DNA from: an uncultured Paracoccaceae bacterium
GTDB lineage: Bacteria > Pseudomonadota > Alphaproteobacteria > Rhodobacterales > Rhodobacteraceae
Direction: 5' to 3'
Assembly (NCBI GenBank): GCA_947497185.1
Contig: CANMFL010000003.1
Coordinates: 1 to 64,000 of the forward strand
DNA length: 64,000 nt
The notes beneath the pieces are model-generated. The model saw only the letters and a list, made by a program, of their open reading frames with translations, was not told the DNA's origin and ran no database searches. This document shows, piece by piece, positions 42,938 through 52,575 of the stretch. The position numbers and the translations under genes were made by a program. The stretch's first letter is position 1. Every line of letters starts with the position of its first letter.

Positions 42938-45733
42938 CTAGTGTGCTTCTGCCCAATTTGCGCCCTGCCCCGCATCCACCGCTAGTTTGACGTCGAGTTT
43001 CACCGCTGGATCGCTGGCGTTTTCCATGACATCGCGGGCCACTGTGATCAGATCGGCGGCAGCGGATTCATCGACTTCAAAAATCAATTCATCGTGGACT
43101 TGTAGCAGCATTTTTGCGGGTAGATAGGCTATCGCGTCCGGCATCCGCACCATCGCGCGGCGGATCACATCAGCCGCCGTTCCTTGGATCGGCGCGTTAA
43201 TTGCCCCGCGTTTTGCAAAGCCTGCACCGGGGCCTTTGGCGTTGATTTCCGGCGTGTGGATTTTGCGTCCGAATAGCGTCTGCACATACCCGTGATCTTT
43301 GGCGAATTGCACGGTTTCATCCATATAAGCGCGAATGCCCGGAAAGCGTTCGAAATAGCGGTCGATGAAACCTTGTGCCTCGCCGCGTGGAATGCGCAAA
43401 TTCCGCGCGAGGCCGAAGCCCGAGATCCCATAGATCACGCCAAAGTTGATTGCTTTGGCCTGCCTACGGATATCCGGCGTCATCTCGTCCATCGGTACAT
43501 CGAACATTTCAGAGGCGGTCATCGCGTGGATGTCTTGGCCGTCTTTGAACGCTTGTTTCAGTGCATCAATACCCGCGATATGCGCCAAGATACGCAGCTC
43601 GATCTGGGAATAGTCAAGCGAGACCAAAACCTTGCCTTCGTCCGCAACAAAGGCTTCGCGAATGCGACGCCCTTCTTCAGAGCGGATCGGAATGTTTTGC
43701 AGGTTCGGATCGGTCGAGGCTAAACGTCCGGTATTTGCGCCAGCGATGGAATAAGACGTATGCACACGACCTGTGTCTGCATTGATATGGTCCTGCAACG
43801 CATCCGTGTATGTTGATTTCAGCTTCGACAACTGCCGCCAGTCCAGCACCAGTCCCGGCATTTCATGCTCTGTCGCGAGGTCTTCGAGGATATCAGCCCC
43901 AGTGGAATAGGCCCCGGTTTTCCCCTTTTTACCGCCTGGCAGCGACATTTCGTCGAACAGGATTTCGCCCAGTTGCTTGGGCGATCCGACGTTAAACGAA
44001 CGCCCTGCTTTTTCGTGAATGTCAGCTTCGAGCGATGCCATTTTCTGGCTAAACGCATTTGACATCCGCGACAGCGTATCGCGGTCCACTTTGACGCCGT
44101 TGCGCTCCATCTGCGCGAGCACAGGCACCAATGGCCGCTCTAGCGTTTCATAGACCGTCGTCACGCCAACCGTGTGAAGCTTTGGTTTGAACAATTGCCA
44201 TAGACGCAGCGTGATATCCGCATCTTCGGCCGCGTAAGGAACGGCGTCAGCGACAGGCACGCGGTCAAACGTGATCGCGGATTTTCCTGTTCCCAACAGC
44301 GGCTTAATCGGGATCGGCGTATGGCTGAGGTATTTCTCGGATAGCAAATCCATGCCGTGGTTATGTATGCCACCGTGCATCGCGTAGGACATCAACATCG
44401 TGTCGTCGATGGGTGCCACAGTGATTCCAAGGTTCGCGAAAATCTTGGTGTCGTATTTCATATTCTGGCCGATTTTCACAATCGACGGGTCCTGCAGCAT
44501 CGGGGTCAACAGGTTCAGACAATCCTCGAAACCCATTTGCCCGTCAGCCAGATCGTCATTGCCGAACAAGTCATCCGCCTTGCCGCCTTTGTGGGTCAAC
44601 GGAATGTAGCACGCCTCGCCAGCCGTGACGCAAAGCGAAATCCCGACCAGTTGCGCCCGCATTTCATTCAGCGACGTGGTTTCCGTGTCGACGGCCACAT
44701 AGCCCCGCGCATAAATCCGGTCGATCCACGTCTGCAACGCGGTGATATCCGACACGCATTCGTATTTTGCAGCGTCAAACGGCACCGCGTCGGGCGTGTC
44801 GATTTCAACGGGGGCGGCCTCTGCGATCACTGGCGCCTCAACGCCCATCCGATCCGCTATGCGCTTCAATACCGTGCGGAATTCCATTTCGCCCAAGAAC
44901 GCGAGCAAGGTTTCCGAATCCGGATCTTTGATTTCCAGCGAATCCAGATCAAACGGTAGGTCCATTTCACAATCTAGCTGCACGAGCCGCTTCGATAGTT
45001 CAATCTGGGCGCGGTGGTCGATCAAAGTCTGACGACGTTTCGGTTGTTTGATCTCGCCTGCACGGTCCAGCAGGCTTTCCAGATCGCCATATTCATTGAT
45101 CAGCAAAGCAGCCGTTTTGATCCCGATCCCGGGCGCGCCCGGCACGTTATCCACGCTATCGCCAGCAAGTGCTTGCACGTCGACCACTCGCTCTGGTCCG
45201 ACGCCGAATTTCTCATGCACGCCTTCATCGTCAATCCGTTTGTTCTTCATCGGGTCAAGCATTTCGACGCCGCCGCCGACCAACTGCATCAAATCCTTAT
45301 CCGACGACACAATCGTCACGCGCCCACCCGCGTCACGCGCCTGATGCGACAACGTGGCAATAATATCGTCCGCCTCGAACCCTTCGATTTCCTCACAAGC
45401 GATGTTAAACGCCCGCGTCGCCTCGCGGGTCAGCGGCATCTGCGGGCGCAAATCCTCGGGCATCGCATCGCGGTTCGCTTTGTATTGGTCATACATGTCG
45501 TTGCGAAACGTATGGCTACCTTTGTCAAAGATAACAGCAACATGGGTGGCCGCATCGGGGCCTGTGTTGCCTTCAATATACCGTTGCAACATGTTCACAA
45601 AGCCAGAAACAGCCCCAATCGGCAGCCCGTCTGACTTGCGCGTCAGCGGCGGCAGCGCATGGTAGGCACGGAAAATAAACGCCGATCCGTCGATCAAATG
45701 CAGATGGCAGCCTTTGCCGAATTGCTGGCTCAT
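42938..45733 (-). CDS. polA: DNA polymerase I
   Basis: A 931-residue repair and Okazaki-fragment polymerase. The 5'-3' exonuclease (about 1-290) has LIDGSAFIFRAYHA near 13 and GIGIKTAALLINEYG near 198. The 3'-5' exonuclease (about 340-520) keeps its DTETTSLN metal-binding motif. The polymerase domain (about 530-931) has motif A LVSLDYSQIELRILAH, the O-helix RRQAKAINFGVIYGIS and motif C QVHDELIFEV. ATG 45733 is taken; frame upstream is not conserved. All three activities look intact. Confidence 0.95.
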   Translation of the reverse strand: MSQQFGKGCHLHLIDGSAFIFRAYHALPPLTRKSDGLPIGAVSGFVNMLQRYIEGNTGPDAATHVAVIFDKGSHTFRNDMYDQYKANRDAMPEDLRPQMPLTREATRAFNIACEEIEGFEADDIIATLSHQARDAGGRVTIVSSDKDLMQLVGGGVEMLDPMKNKRIDDEGVHEKFGVGPERVVDVQALAGDSVDNVPGAPGIGIKTAALLINEYGDLESLLDRAGEIKQPKRRQTLIDHRAQIELSKRLVQLDCEMDLPFDLDSLEIKDPDSETLLAFLGEMEFRTVLKRIADRMGVEAPVIAEAAPVEIDTPDAVPFDAAKYECVSDITALQTWIDRIYARGYVAVDTETTSLNEMRAQLVGISLCVTAGEACYIPLTHKGGKADDLFGNDDLADGQMGFEDCLNLLTPMLQDPSIVKIGQNMKYDTKIFANLGITVAPIDDTMLMSYAMHGGIHNHGMDLLSEKYLSHTPIPIKPLLGTGKSAITFDRVPVADAVPYAAEDADITLRLWQLFKPKLHTVGVTTVYETLERPLVPVLAQMERNGVKVDRDTLSRMSNAFSQKMASLEADIHEKAGRSFNVGSPKQLGEILFDEMSLPGGKKGKTGAYSTGADILEDLATEHEMPGLVLDWRQLSKLKSTYTDALQDHINADTGRVHTSYSIAGANTGRLASTDPNLQNIPIRSEEGRRIREAFVADEGKVLVSLDYSQIELRILAHIAGIDALKQAFKDGQDIHAMTASEMFDVPMDEMTPDIRRQAKAINFGVIYGISGFGLARNLRIPRGEAQGFIDRYFERFPGIRAYMDETVQFAKDHGYVQTLFGRKIHTPEINAKGPGAGFAKRGAINAPIQGTAADVIRRAMVRMPDAIAYLPAKMLLQVHDELIFEVDESAAADLITVARDVMENASDPAVKLDVKLAVDAGQGANWAEAH

Positions 45734-45803
45734 GTGAATATCTCCCAAGGTGTTCGCGTTGGTTTTGCCATGTTCTGTCCCAACTCGCCAGCGGGTTTGC
45801 GCG

Positions 45804-46463
45804 TTAACCAAACCACCAGCGCGAAAGCGTCACGGCATAAGGCGTCGGTGTCCATGCGCCCATTTTCACGCCAGCCCCCCGCAAGACTTCACCAATCCAC
45901 ACGTTACAGGTCCGCAGGATCGAAAACCGCCCCCTAGCCTCTATAAAAACATCCGACGCGGTAAATCCGGCCCCCGTAACGGGGATCACACTAGCAGCCT
46001 CATCGCGCATTACGCCTTGCAGGATTTGACCGCGTAGCTGGGCATATTGAGCGTTGCTTATCGAAACCGCGTCACCGTAGCCCGTCAAATCGGCAGAAAT
46101 CGCATCAAACCGAAAGACCGCAGAATCACCCGTCACCGCACGAAAGATGGGACCGATATCTAGATCCTGATACCCCCCGGTTGCCGTATAAAACGCCTGA
46201 CTGCCCCACCCAACAACGATCCAATCGGACGTCTCAACCGGCACGTCAAAGTCATTCAGAAACCCAAAGGCTTGCCGTGTTTCAGGCGTCGCAGGCAACA
46301 AAAGATCATAGTGGATCGGGCCGGCAATGAGTTTGATCGTGACATCATCGCCAACCACAACCGATGCCGCGCGCCCCGGCACAAACGCACCGACAAACGC
46401 AGCAGACAGGTAAAGCATAGCAATGCAGCACAGCCCAGCAATTAGCCGGACCAGCCACCTCAC
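45804..46463 (-). CDS. DUF2459 / TIGR02117 family protein
   Basis: A 219-residue exported or membrane-anchored protein with one N-terminal hydrophobic segment (about 5-27). [10 protein letters not shown] near 48, [21 protein letters not shown] near 81-101 (in two parts) and [15 protein letters not shown] near 183 are hallmarks of DUF2459. Function unknown. Its ATG overlaps the zf-CHCC gene by four bases. Confidence 0.82.
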   Translation of the reverse strand: MRWLVRLIAGLCCIAMLYLSAAFVGAFVPGRAASVVVGDDVTIKLIAGPIHYDLLLPATPETRQAFGFLNDFDVPVETSDWIVVGWGSQAFYTATGGYQDLDIGPIFRAVTGDSAVFRFDAISADLTGYGDAVSISNAQYAQLRGQILQGVMRDEAASVIPVTGAGFTASDVFIEARGRFSILRTCNVWIGEVLRGAGVKMGAWTPTPYAVTLSRWWFG

Positions 46464-46642
46464 TTTACGATATCTTTAAAATCCTCATGGACGATTTTCG
46501 CGTCACAATACCCGCATTCAACGAAACCTGTGTCGTGCGGAATCGACAGCCAAACGCGCGGATGACCCAATGCGGCTTCACCACCGTCACAGGACACACG
46601 CCAGTCAGATACGATACGGGTCTCAGGTGCGGGTGTGGTCAT
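46460..46642 (-). CDS. zf-CHCC zinc-finger protein
   Basis: A 60-residue protein with the zf-CHCC motif: Cys18 in VSCDGG, His27 in LGHPRVW and the pair CGYC near 43-46. The family is related to the NDUFS6 subunit of mitochondrial complex I and is common in alphaproteobacteria. It is coupled to the DUF2459 gene and divergent from an ABC ATPase gene. Confidence 0.85.
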   Translation of the reverse strand: MTTPAPETRIVSDWRVSCDGGEAALGHPRVWLSIPHDTGFVECGYCDAKIVHEDFKDIVK

Positions 46643-46744
46643 AAGGGGCCTGCTTGATTGCTGGTGGGTTGCGACTATCTAAGGGTCTTGATAGCCCAGC
46701 GCTACGCCTATGGCCAGAGCCCTCCGCAAGATGAAAGATTCAGC

Positions 46745-47674
46745 ATGACCCAGAACGCCATCGAAATCACAGGGCTCCGCAAAACCTATGCAGCGACGGG
46801 AAAATCCGCTGCCAAAGACGCGCTAAAAGGCGTTGATCTGAATATCAAACGCGGGTCGGTGTTTGGATTGCTTGGACCAAACGGTGCAGGCAAATCAACG
46901 CTGATTAACATCCTCGCTGGCCTCGTGACAAAAACCGAAGGCACCGTGAAAATCTGGGGCTTTGATCAAGACGAAAACCCGCGCCAATCGCGCGCGTCCA
47001 TCGGGATCATGCCACAAGAGCCCCACCTTGATGCGTTCTTCACACCACGCGGATCATTGGACGTGCAAGCGGGTCTATACGGCGTCCCCAAATCCAAACG
47101 CAAAACCGACGAAATCCTCGACTTCATTGGCCTGACTGACAAAGCAGACGCTTACGCACGCTCACTGTCAGGCGGGATGCGCCGCCGCTTACTGATGGGC
47201 AAAGCATTGGTACACACGCCGCATATCCTCGTGCTGGATGAACCAACCGCAGGCGTCGATATCGAACTACGCAACATGCTCTGGGCCAACGTGCGCAAAC
47301 TGAACGAGCAAGGCACGACAATCATTCTGACAACACACTACTTGGAAGAAGCGCAAGAAATGTGCGACGAAATCGCTATTATTAACCACGGCGATCTGAT
47401 CGTGCGCGATACCACCGCGAACCTCCTTGGCCGCCTCGACAGTAAAACCTTGGTCGTGCGCCCCGCAGAGCAATCCGCACTGCCCGCCCTCCCCGACACA
47501 ATCGCAGGTCAAATCCGCGCCGACGGCACCCTCGCGTTCAGCTACCACACGGCGCAAACCAGCGCGGACCAGATCCTCGACATCCTGCGCACAGCCGACA
47601 TCAAAATCGCTGATATCAGCACCGAACAATCCGACCTCGAAGACGTCTTTCTCGCGCTCACATCAGGGCGCTAA
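46745..47674 (+). CDS. ABC-2 type transporter ATP-binding protein (orphan)
   Basis: A 309-residue ATPase. Walker A GPNGAGKST at 44-52, Q-loop MPQEPHLDAFFTPR near 92, signature LSGGMRRRL near 141, Walker B ILVLDEPTAG near 163 and the switch His in TTHYLEEAQEM. The C-terminal 70 residues resemble export-type DUF4162 tails. ATG 46745 is taken. No permease gene is adjacent on either side, which is unusual since ABC-2 permeases usually follow directly. Confidence 0.88.
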   Translation: MTQNAIEITGLRKTYAATGKSAAKDALKGVDLNIKRGSVFGLLGPNGAGKSTLINILAGLVTKTEGTVKIWGFDQDENPRQSRASIGIMPQEPHLDAFFTPRGSLDVQAGLYGVPKSKRKTDEILDFIGLTDKADAYARSLSGGMRRRLLMGKALVHTPHILVLDEPTAGVDIELRNMLWANVRKLNEQGTTIILTTHYLEEAQEMCDEIAIINHGDLIVRDTTANLLGRLDSKTLVVRPAEQSALPALPDTIAGQIRADGTLAFSYHTAQTSADQILDILRTADIKIADISTEQSDLEDVFLALTSGR

Positions 47675-47677
47675 TCG

Positions 47678-47710
47678 CTTCATTTCGCCAAAACAACTCC
47701 CGCCGGAGGC
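47678..47710 (+). repeat. Dispersed intergenic repeat, family B, partial copy 3
   Basis: CTTCATTTCGCC then AAAACAACTCCCGCCGGAGG. The long GC palindrome is missing. It follows the ABC ATPase stop by three bases. Confidence 0.5.
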
Positions 47711-47732
47711 ACATGGCGTCTCGCACAAACAC

Positions 47733-47757
47733 AAAAAAGGGCACGTCACCGTGCCCC
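47733..47757 (-). terminator. Intrinsic terminator of the HIT gene
   Basis: GGGCACG (47739-47745) pairs with CGTGCCC (47750-47756) around a four-base loop. On the minus strand the stem is followed by a run of six T, 30 bases past the HIT stop. The shape is canonical. Confidence 0.8.
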
Positions 47758-47786
47758 CTGCTCGAATCAAAAATGTGCGGTAGCAC

Positions 47787-48149
47787 TCATTCTGGCAACA
47801 TCCGCCCAAGAGCTTTGCCGCCGATGATGTGCATATGGAAATGCGGCACGTCTTGAACGCCGTGTTCGCGGGAATTGGCAACGGCACGGAACCCCGCATC
47901 AACGCCAGTCGTCGCGCAAACCTCTGAAATCGCGGCCATAAAACCAACTTGTTCTTCAGCGGATGCATCGCGCGCGAAATGATCTAGGCTCATATACGGG
48001 CCCTTCGGGATCACCAGCACATGCACGGGTGCTTGCGGATACAGGTCCTCAAACGCCAACGCATGGTCATTCTCAAACACCGTTTTGTTCGGAATGTCAC
48101 CGCGCAAAATCTTCGCGAAAATGTTCTGATCGTCGTAGTCAAAGTCCAT
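47787..48149 (-). CDS. hinT: HIT family protein (HinT-like)
   Basis: A 120-residue nucleotide phosphoramidate hydrolase-type protein. The HIT triad HFHMHIIGG near 103-111 is complete, and FAKILRGDIPNKTVFEND near 9-26 is the usual opening. ATG 48149 is taken, four codons inside a longer frame. It follows the GT14 gene closely on the same strand. Confidence 0.92.
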   Translation of the reverse strand: MDFDYDDQNIFAKILRGDIPNKTVFENDHALAFEDLYPQAPVHVLVIPKGPYMSLDHFARDASAEEQVGFMAAISEVCATTGVDAGFRAVANSREHGVQDVPHFHMHIIGGKALGRMLPE

Positions 48150-48157
48150 GGGACACC

Positions 48158-49735
48158 TCAATCAACAAATAAGTATGGGGTTTCGGCCAGCGCTTTGGCG
48201 GTGTCGACATCAACGTCCAGAAACCGTGCCAAAACAGCGGCCTGTTCAGCCACATCACCTTGCTCGCGCAATCGGTCAAAGTGCAAGAAATTGGCGTCGC
48301 GCAGGCGTTCGCTCTCATAATTCACGTCGTTTCGGATCGTGGGGATCAGCCGCGCAATCGTATCCGCAGGACTGTGATCCGACGCTAGCCCGACCCTTTT
48401 CGCGTGTCCTTCAAGATATTCATCCGAGAATTCACAGTTAATCTCAAGCACACGCACCTTCGCCCGGTCACCAACAAAATCTTCGATCAAATCGAAGTTT
48501 GTGGGATCAAGACAAATCACCAAACGGTCTTTTTCGTGATGATCAAACAACATTCGGATCAACGCCCGTCTGTGCCGCGCCCTTTTGACCACCGAATTTT
48601 CCAATCCACCAAGGTCGGGCATTTCACTGCTCTCCTCGTTAAACAGGAATTCCATGGCCGGAATATCGGTCTTTTCCTTGATCGCAGCCACCAGCCGTTT
48701 CGCGACATGCCACTTTTTGCAGGCAATGATCATCAATTCATGATCACGGCCCAACGATGCTTCGCGCTCCCAGAACCGTGTCCCGAACCTACGCCCGACA
48801 CGGCCGCGACCTGTCAAAAAGCCAAACAGATTGCGCCCCTCATCAGAGATCACAAAATCCCGCCGCCCAGAGACAAACAACTCGCCCAACCGCTCTTTCA
48901 GCTCAAACGCCTCGGGGCTGATTTTCCGCGCAAACAACGCATCCTGCCCCAGCAACAGATCATAGTGATCGTTATAAAACGTCACAGGCATACCGTAATC
49001 GGTGAACATCAAAAACGTCAGCGTCCGCGATTTAATCTCGGTGCTTGGCACCAAATGACGTACCAGCGTTTGGAAAAACGTCTCGTCAGGAATCCACGTC
49101 GTCCTAAAGAAACTCATCACGTCGCGGCGTTTGGCGACAATATCAAGCAACGCTTCAATCGTCCGGCGACGTAGGCACCACCACTGACTGCCGATCATCA
49201 TTTGAATGTCAGCAGGAACCTCGCGGGTGATGTTAAACCGGCGTTGCAGGTTAAAACTTGTGTAGAACAACCACTTTTGGGTCCGTTCATTGAACCAATG
49301 GCGATAGATCAAACGTTCTTCACGAAAACCCGTCTTGATCCAATCGCTCTCAAAATAGTCGAAACTCTCAACATAATCGACATCGTCACCGTCCAGAAAG
49401 TCATGCAAATAATCAGCAGACTTCACCGGCATGCAGTCGCCAGACACCATGTAGAAATGCGACGCCTGCGGGAATGCCTCTACTGCTGCTTCAACCGCAT
49501 TCAACGTAGCTTGCACAAGGCTCCATGCGCCCCAGCCACATTTGATCCGCTTTTTGGCAAAAGTAACCGACGGATTTGACGCCAAAGCACCCGTGATTTG
49601 ATCAAACGCAGCTTTCGGCGCACGCGCATCAAAGTGAATCGCCAGGCAATCACCCGCCGCTGTTAACTGGGCCGCTTGCCGAATTATGGCACCCGGGTCC
49701 TTGTGACATAACAATATGAACGCAATTTTTGCCAT
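48158..49735 (-). CDS. GT14 (core-2/I-branching type) glycosyltransferase with DUF5928
   Basis: A 525-residue protein. The first 280 residues are a GT14-type branching transferase: FILLCHKDP near 6, HFDARAPKAAF near 33, KKRIKCGWGAWSLVQA near 60, FYMVSGDCMP near 92 and GSQWWCLRRR near 182. The rest (about 300-525) is the DUF5928 extension. It would add beta-linked xylose or GlcNAc to a glycan. A sulfotransferase gene starts 153 bases away on the other strand, which suggests a sulfated exopolysaccharide or glycan. Confidence 0.82.
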   Translation of the reverse strand: MAKIAFILLCHKDPGAIIRQAAQLTAAGDCLAIHFDARAPKAAFDQITGALASNPSVTFAKKRIKCGWGAWSLVQATLNAVEAAVEAFPQASHFYMVSGDCMPVKSADYLHDFLDGDDVDYVESFDYFESDWIKTGFREERLIYRHWFNERTQKWLFYTSFNLQRRFNITREVPADIQMMIGSQWWCLRRRTIEALLDIVAKRRDVMSFFRTTWIPDETFFQTLVRHLVPSTEIKSRTLTFLMFTDYGMPVTFYNDHYDLLLGQDALFARKISPEAFELKERLGELFVSGRRDFVISDEGRNLFGFLTGRGRVGRRFGTRFWEREASLGRDHELMIIACKKWHVAKRLVAAIKEKTDIPAMEFLFNEESSEMPDLGGLENSVVKRARHRRALIRMLFDHHEKDRLVICLDPTNFDLIEDFVGDRAKVRVLEINCEFSDEYLEGHAKRVGLASDHSPADTIARLIPTIRNDVNYESERLRDANFLHFDRLREQGDVAEQAAVLARFLDVDVDTAKALAETPYLFVD

Positions 49736-49888
49736 TTAGTGATCTTATATCGCCACAGTAAAGTGTTAGTTAAGACTTCATACATGTAATGGACATTGAA
49801 GTTACAGACCTTCTTTGCTTTTTAACGTCCAGAGATTAAGCAGTGTGTAGTAAGGCGGTATTTTCGCCGCAAGTGGAGTAGTACTTTT

Positions 49889-50707
49889 ATGGGATTTCCC
49901 GGCGTTTGGATGACCGAGAGCGAAAGTGTAGTGTATCGAGTTGTGCCCAAATGTGCCTGCTCGACCATCGGTCAAATTATGTATTATTCCGATCAAGGCA
50001 AATTCTTTGACGGCGACATTCACGATGCCAAAGACGGTATGCACAAATGGGCGCTCGATCATAGCCACGCGCCGATCACCAATAACGTGCAGAACCACAG
50101 CAGCTACGCATTCACCTGCGTGCGCAACCCGTATACGCGCATCCTGTCGTCGTTTTTTGACAAAATCTGCGGCATCCAACGCAACGGTAAATACTACCGC
50201 GGCAACCTTGTGCCGCTTTTGATCCAGAAATACGGCATTGAAGTCGGCAGCCCCGACGACGGTTTCCAGTTCGACCAGATCCAGTCATTCCGCCGCTTCC
50301 TACTGTTTGCGCGTGACACCATTCGGTGGCGGCGCCCGATGGAGCCTGACATCCACTGGTCAGCCATGTCCGGCCACGTGTCGACCTTCATCGTGAACGG
50401 CGGACAATACGATAAAATCATCTGGACGGAAAAGTTCAACGAGGGCATGCAAGATGTCCTCGACCATATCCAAACGCCAACGCCTGTTGATATCAACGCC
50501 ATCCCGCGCTTTAACGAAAGCGAAGGACACGGGCCGAAACGGGCGCATCCGGTCGAAGACTACTTTGACGATCTGTCGATGCATTTGGTCTACGAAATTT
50601 ACAAAAAAGACTTCGAGTTGTTCAAATACGATTTCGCAAATCCGGCTAATAAAATGCCCATCGGCGAGATTGACCTGCACGAAGTTCACGCAAAGCTTGG
50701 GGACTAA
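49889..50707 (+). CDS. Sulfotransferase family 2 protein
   Basis: A 272-residue carbohydrate-type sulfotransferase (Sulfotransfer_2). The 5'-phosphosulfate loop is PKCACST at 20-26 and the 3'-phosphate site is RNPYTRILSSFFD near 79-91. No signal peptide or membrane segment is seen, so it acts in the cytoplasm on PAPS and a glycan or lipid-linked sugar. It is divergent from the GT14/DUF5928 gene with a shared AT-rich promoter region. Confidence 0.88.
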   Translation: MGFPGVWMTESESVVYRVVPKCACSTIGQIMYYSDQGKFFDGDIHDAKDGMHKWALDHSHAPITNNVQNHSSYAFTCVRNPYTRILSSFFDKICGIQRNGKYYRGNLVPLLIQKYGIEVGSPDDGFQFDQIQSFRRFLLFARDTIRWRRPMEPDIHWSAMSGHVSTFIVNGGQYDKIIWTEKFNEGMQDVLDHIQTPTPVDINAIPRFNESEGHGPKRAHPVEDYFDDLSMHLVYEIYKKDFELFKYDFANPANKMPIGEIDLHEVHAKLGD

Positions 50708-50740
50708 ACACGACGCGATTGCGCATGCTGCGAGCGGGTT

Positions 50741-50803
50741 GGGGGCTAGCCCCCGTCGCCAAGGCGACTCCCCCCAGGATTTGGAGGAAGTCAAAGAAGC
50801 CTC
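50741..50803 (-). repeat. Dispersed intergenic repeat, family A, copy 5
   Basis: GGGGGC-TA-GCCCCC (50741-50754) is followed by a short GTCGCC/GGCGAC stem and the inverted arm, minus-strand CTTCTTTGACTTCCTCCAAA then TCCTGGGGG. It lies between the ends of the sulfotransferase and adenosine kinase genes. Confidence 0.62.
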
Positions 50804-50865
50804 AGGCGCTGCGCGGTAGCGTTTTTTAGCGCGCGCCCTCACAGAGCGTTTTGATCAGATTTGAA

Positions 50866-51855
50866 TCAAAGCAGCCCAGCTGACTTGAGCATCGCACCGA
50901 TGTTCGCCTTTGGGCGCGGGCCAACGTGGCCGATGACTTCGCTTGCTGCCATCACGCCCATCGCACCACACACGTCCAGCGGCCGTCCAGTGGCCATGCC
51001 AAACAAGAAACCAGCCGCGAATTGATCGCCAGCGCCAGTTGCATCGACAGGTGTCACGGCCGTCACTGGAATTTCAAATCGCGTGGCCCCTTGCCGCACG
51101 ACAACTGGATTTCCAGACCGGGTACACACCACGATGTCACAAACGCTTGCCGCTTTTTCAAGCGCCGCTTCGAGGTCTTCGGTCTCGTATAGTGTCAACC
51201 ACTCCGCATCGTTGCCGATTGCAAAATCCATATTTTCAGTGATCAGCTGCAAGAAATCATCCCGATGCCGATCTGCGCAAAACGGGTCGGACAAGGTGAT
51301 GCCAGTCCGCCCGCCAGCCGTTTTCATCTGTGCGGCAGCTTCGGCGAAAGCCGTTTTACCTTCGTCTTTGTCGAACAGATACCCTTCGAGGAACAGGATT
51401 TTACCCCCCTCAAATACGGTCGCGTCGACGTCCGCGCTGCTGATATCAGCACCAGCACCAAGGTAAGTATTCATCGACCGTTCACCATCAGGCGAGACAA
51501 AGATCATTGACCGCGACGTGGGCGCATCCGCATCAGGCACAGGCGCATTCGGGAATGCAGTGCCCGCGTCAGACATGCCTTGCGCGTAAAACTGCCCCAG
51601 CGCGTCGTTCTTCACCTTGCCGATGAACGCCGTGGACAGGCCCAAGGCACCGATGCCTGCAATCGTGTTCGCGACCGATCCACCCGGTGTTTGTGTACGA
51701 TCGGACATCGCGGCATACAGCACTTCGGCCCGATCACGTTCGATCAGTTGCATGATGCCTTTTTCGATCCCCATGTGATCCAGAAATGTATCATCAGCGT
51801 GGGCGATCACATCCACAATCGCGTTACCAATCCCGATCACATCATAAGCACTCAT
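50866..51855 (-). CDS. Adenosine kinase / PfkB family sugar kinase
   Basis: A 329-residue ribokinase-fold enzyme. The opening YDVIGIGNAIVDV, GGSVANTIAGIGALG near 58-72, and the anion-hole/catalytic DATGAGDQFAAGFLFG near 268-283 with the base Asp are present. The overall match is to bacterial adenosine kinases of Rhodobacterales. Its ATG overlaps the nth stop by four bases. Confidence 0.87.
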   Translation of the reverse strand: MSAYDVIGIGNAIVDVIAHADDTFLDHMGIEKGIMQLIERDRAEVLYAAMSDRTQTPGGSVANTIAGIGALGLSTAFIGKVKNDALGQFYAQGMSDAGTAFPNAPVPDADAPTSRSMIFVSPDGERSMNTYLGAGADISSADVDATVFEGGKILFLEGYLFDKDEGKTAFAEAAAQMKTAGGRTGITLSDPFCADRHRDDFLQLITENMDFAIGNDAEWLTLYETEDLEAALEKAASVCDIVVCTRSGNPVVVRQGATRFEIPVTAVTPVDATGAGDQFAAGFLFGMATGRPLDVCGAMGVMAASEVIGHVGPRPKANIGAMLKSAGLL

Positions 51856-52496
51856 AGGTTTTTATCCTCAAACATACAGAGATCGCGGATCAAACAGGCC
51901 GCGCATTTAGGTTTTCTGGCCACGCATGTATAGCGCCCGTGCAAGATTAGCCAGTGGTGAGCATGAAGCTGAAAATCCGCCGGAATATGATCTTCGACGG
52001 CGCGTTCCACAGCATCCACATCCTTGCCCGGTGCGATGCCAGAGCGGTTTCCGACGCGGAAGATATGCGTATCAACGGCCTGTGCGGGTTGGCCCCACCA
52101 CATGTTCAAAACAACGTTAGCCGTCTTGCGCCCAACACCCGGCAAAGATTGCAGCGCGGCGCGTGAATTGGGGACTTCGCCACCGTATTCATCGACCAAC
52201 ATCTGACTCATCTTCATGACGTTCTTGGCTTTGTTCCGGTACAGACCAATTGTTTTGATATGCTCTGTCACCGCATCAAGCCCGAGGTCGAGCATCTTTT
52301 GCGGCGTATCCGCGATTGCAAACAGGCCGCGTGTCGCTTTGTTCACACCAGCATCCGTGGCTTGCGCCGACAGGGCCACCGCGACCACAAGCGTATAGAC
52401 ATTCACATGTTCCAGCTCGCCTTTCGGTTCTGCCTCGGCCTCGTGAAAGCGCGTGAAAATCTCGCGGATGGTGTGGTAGTCAAGTTGTTTAGCCAT
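51852..52496 (-). CDS. nth: Endonuclease III
   Basis: A 214-residue DNA glycosylase/AP lyase for oxidised pyrimidines. The helix-hairpin-helix LPGVGRKTANVVLN near 115-128 holds the catalytic Lys, the VDTHIFRVGNR segment near 138 holds the catalytic Asp, and four Cys near 190-206 (CVARKPKCAACLIRDLC) bind the [4Fe-4S] cluster. It is coupled to adenosine kinase and divergent from an Ada-like repair gene. Confidence 0.95.
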   Translation of the reverse strand: MAKQLDYHTIREIFTRFHEAEAEPKGELEHVNVYTLVVAVALSAQATDAGVNKATRGLFAIADTPQKMLDLGLDAVTEHIKTIGLYRNKAKNVMKMSQMLVDEYGGEVPNSRAALQSLPGVGRKTANVVLNMWWGQPAQAVDTHIFRVGNRSGIAPGKDVDAVERAVEDHIPADFQLHAHHWLILHGRYTCVARKPKCAACLIRDLCMFEDKNL

Positions 52497-52575
52497 AACG
52501 CTGGTATGCCGCCCCCCATCACAAACCGCAACAAGCGGGTCGCCTAAGCTGCGTGAAATCCGGTAATGTCACTGC

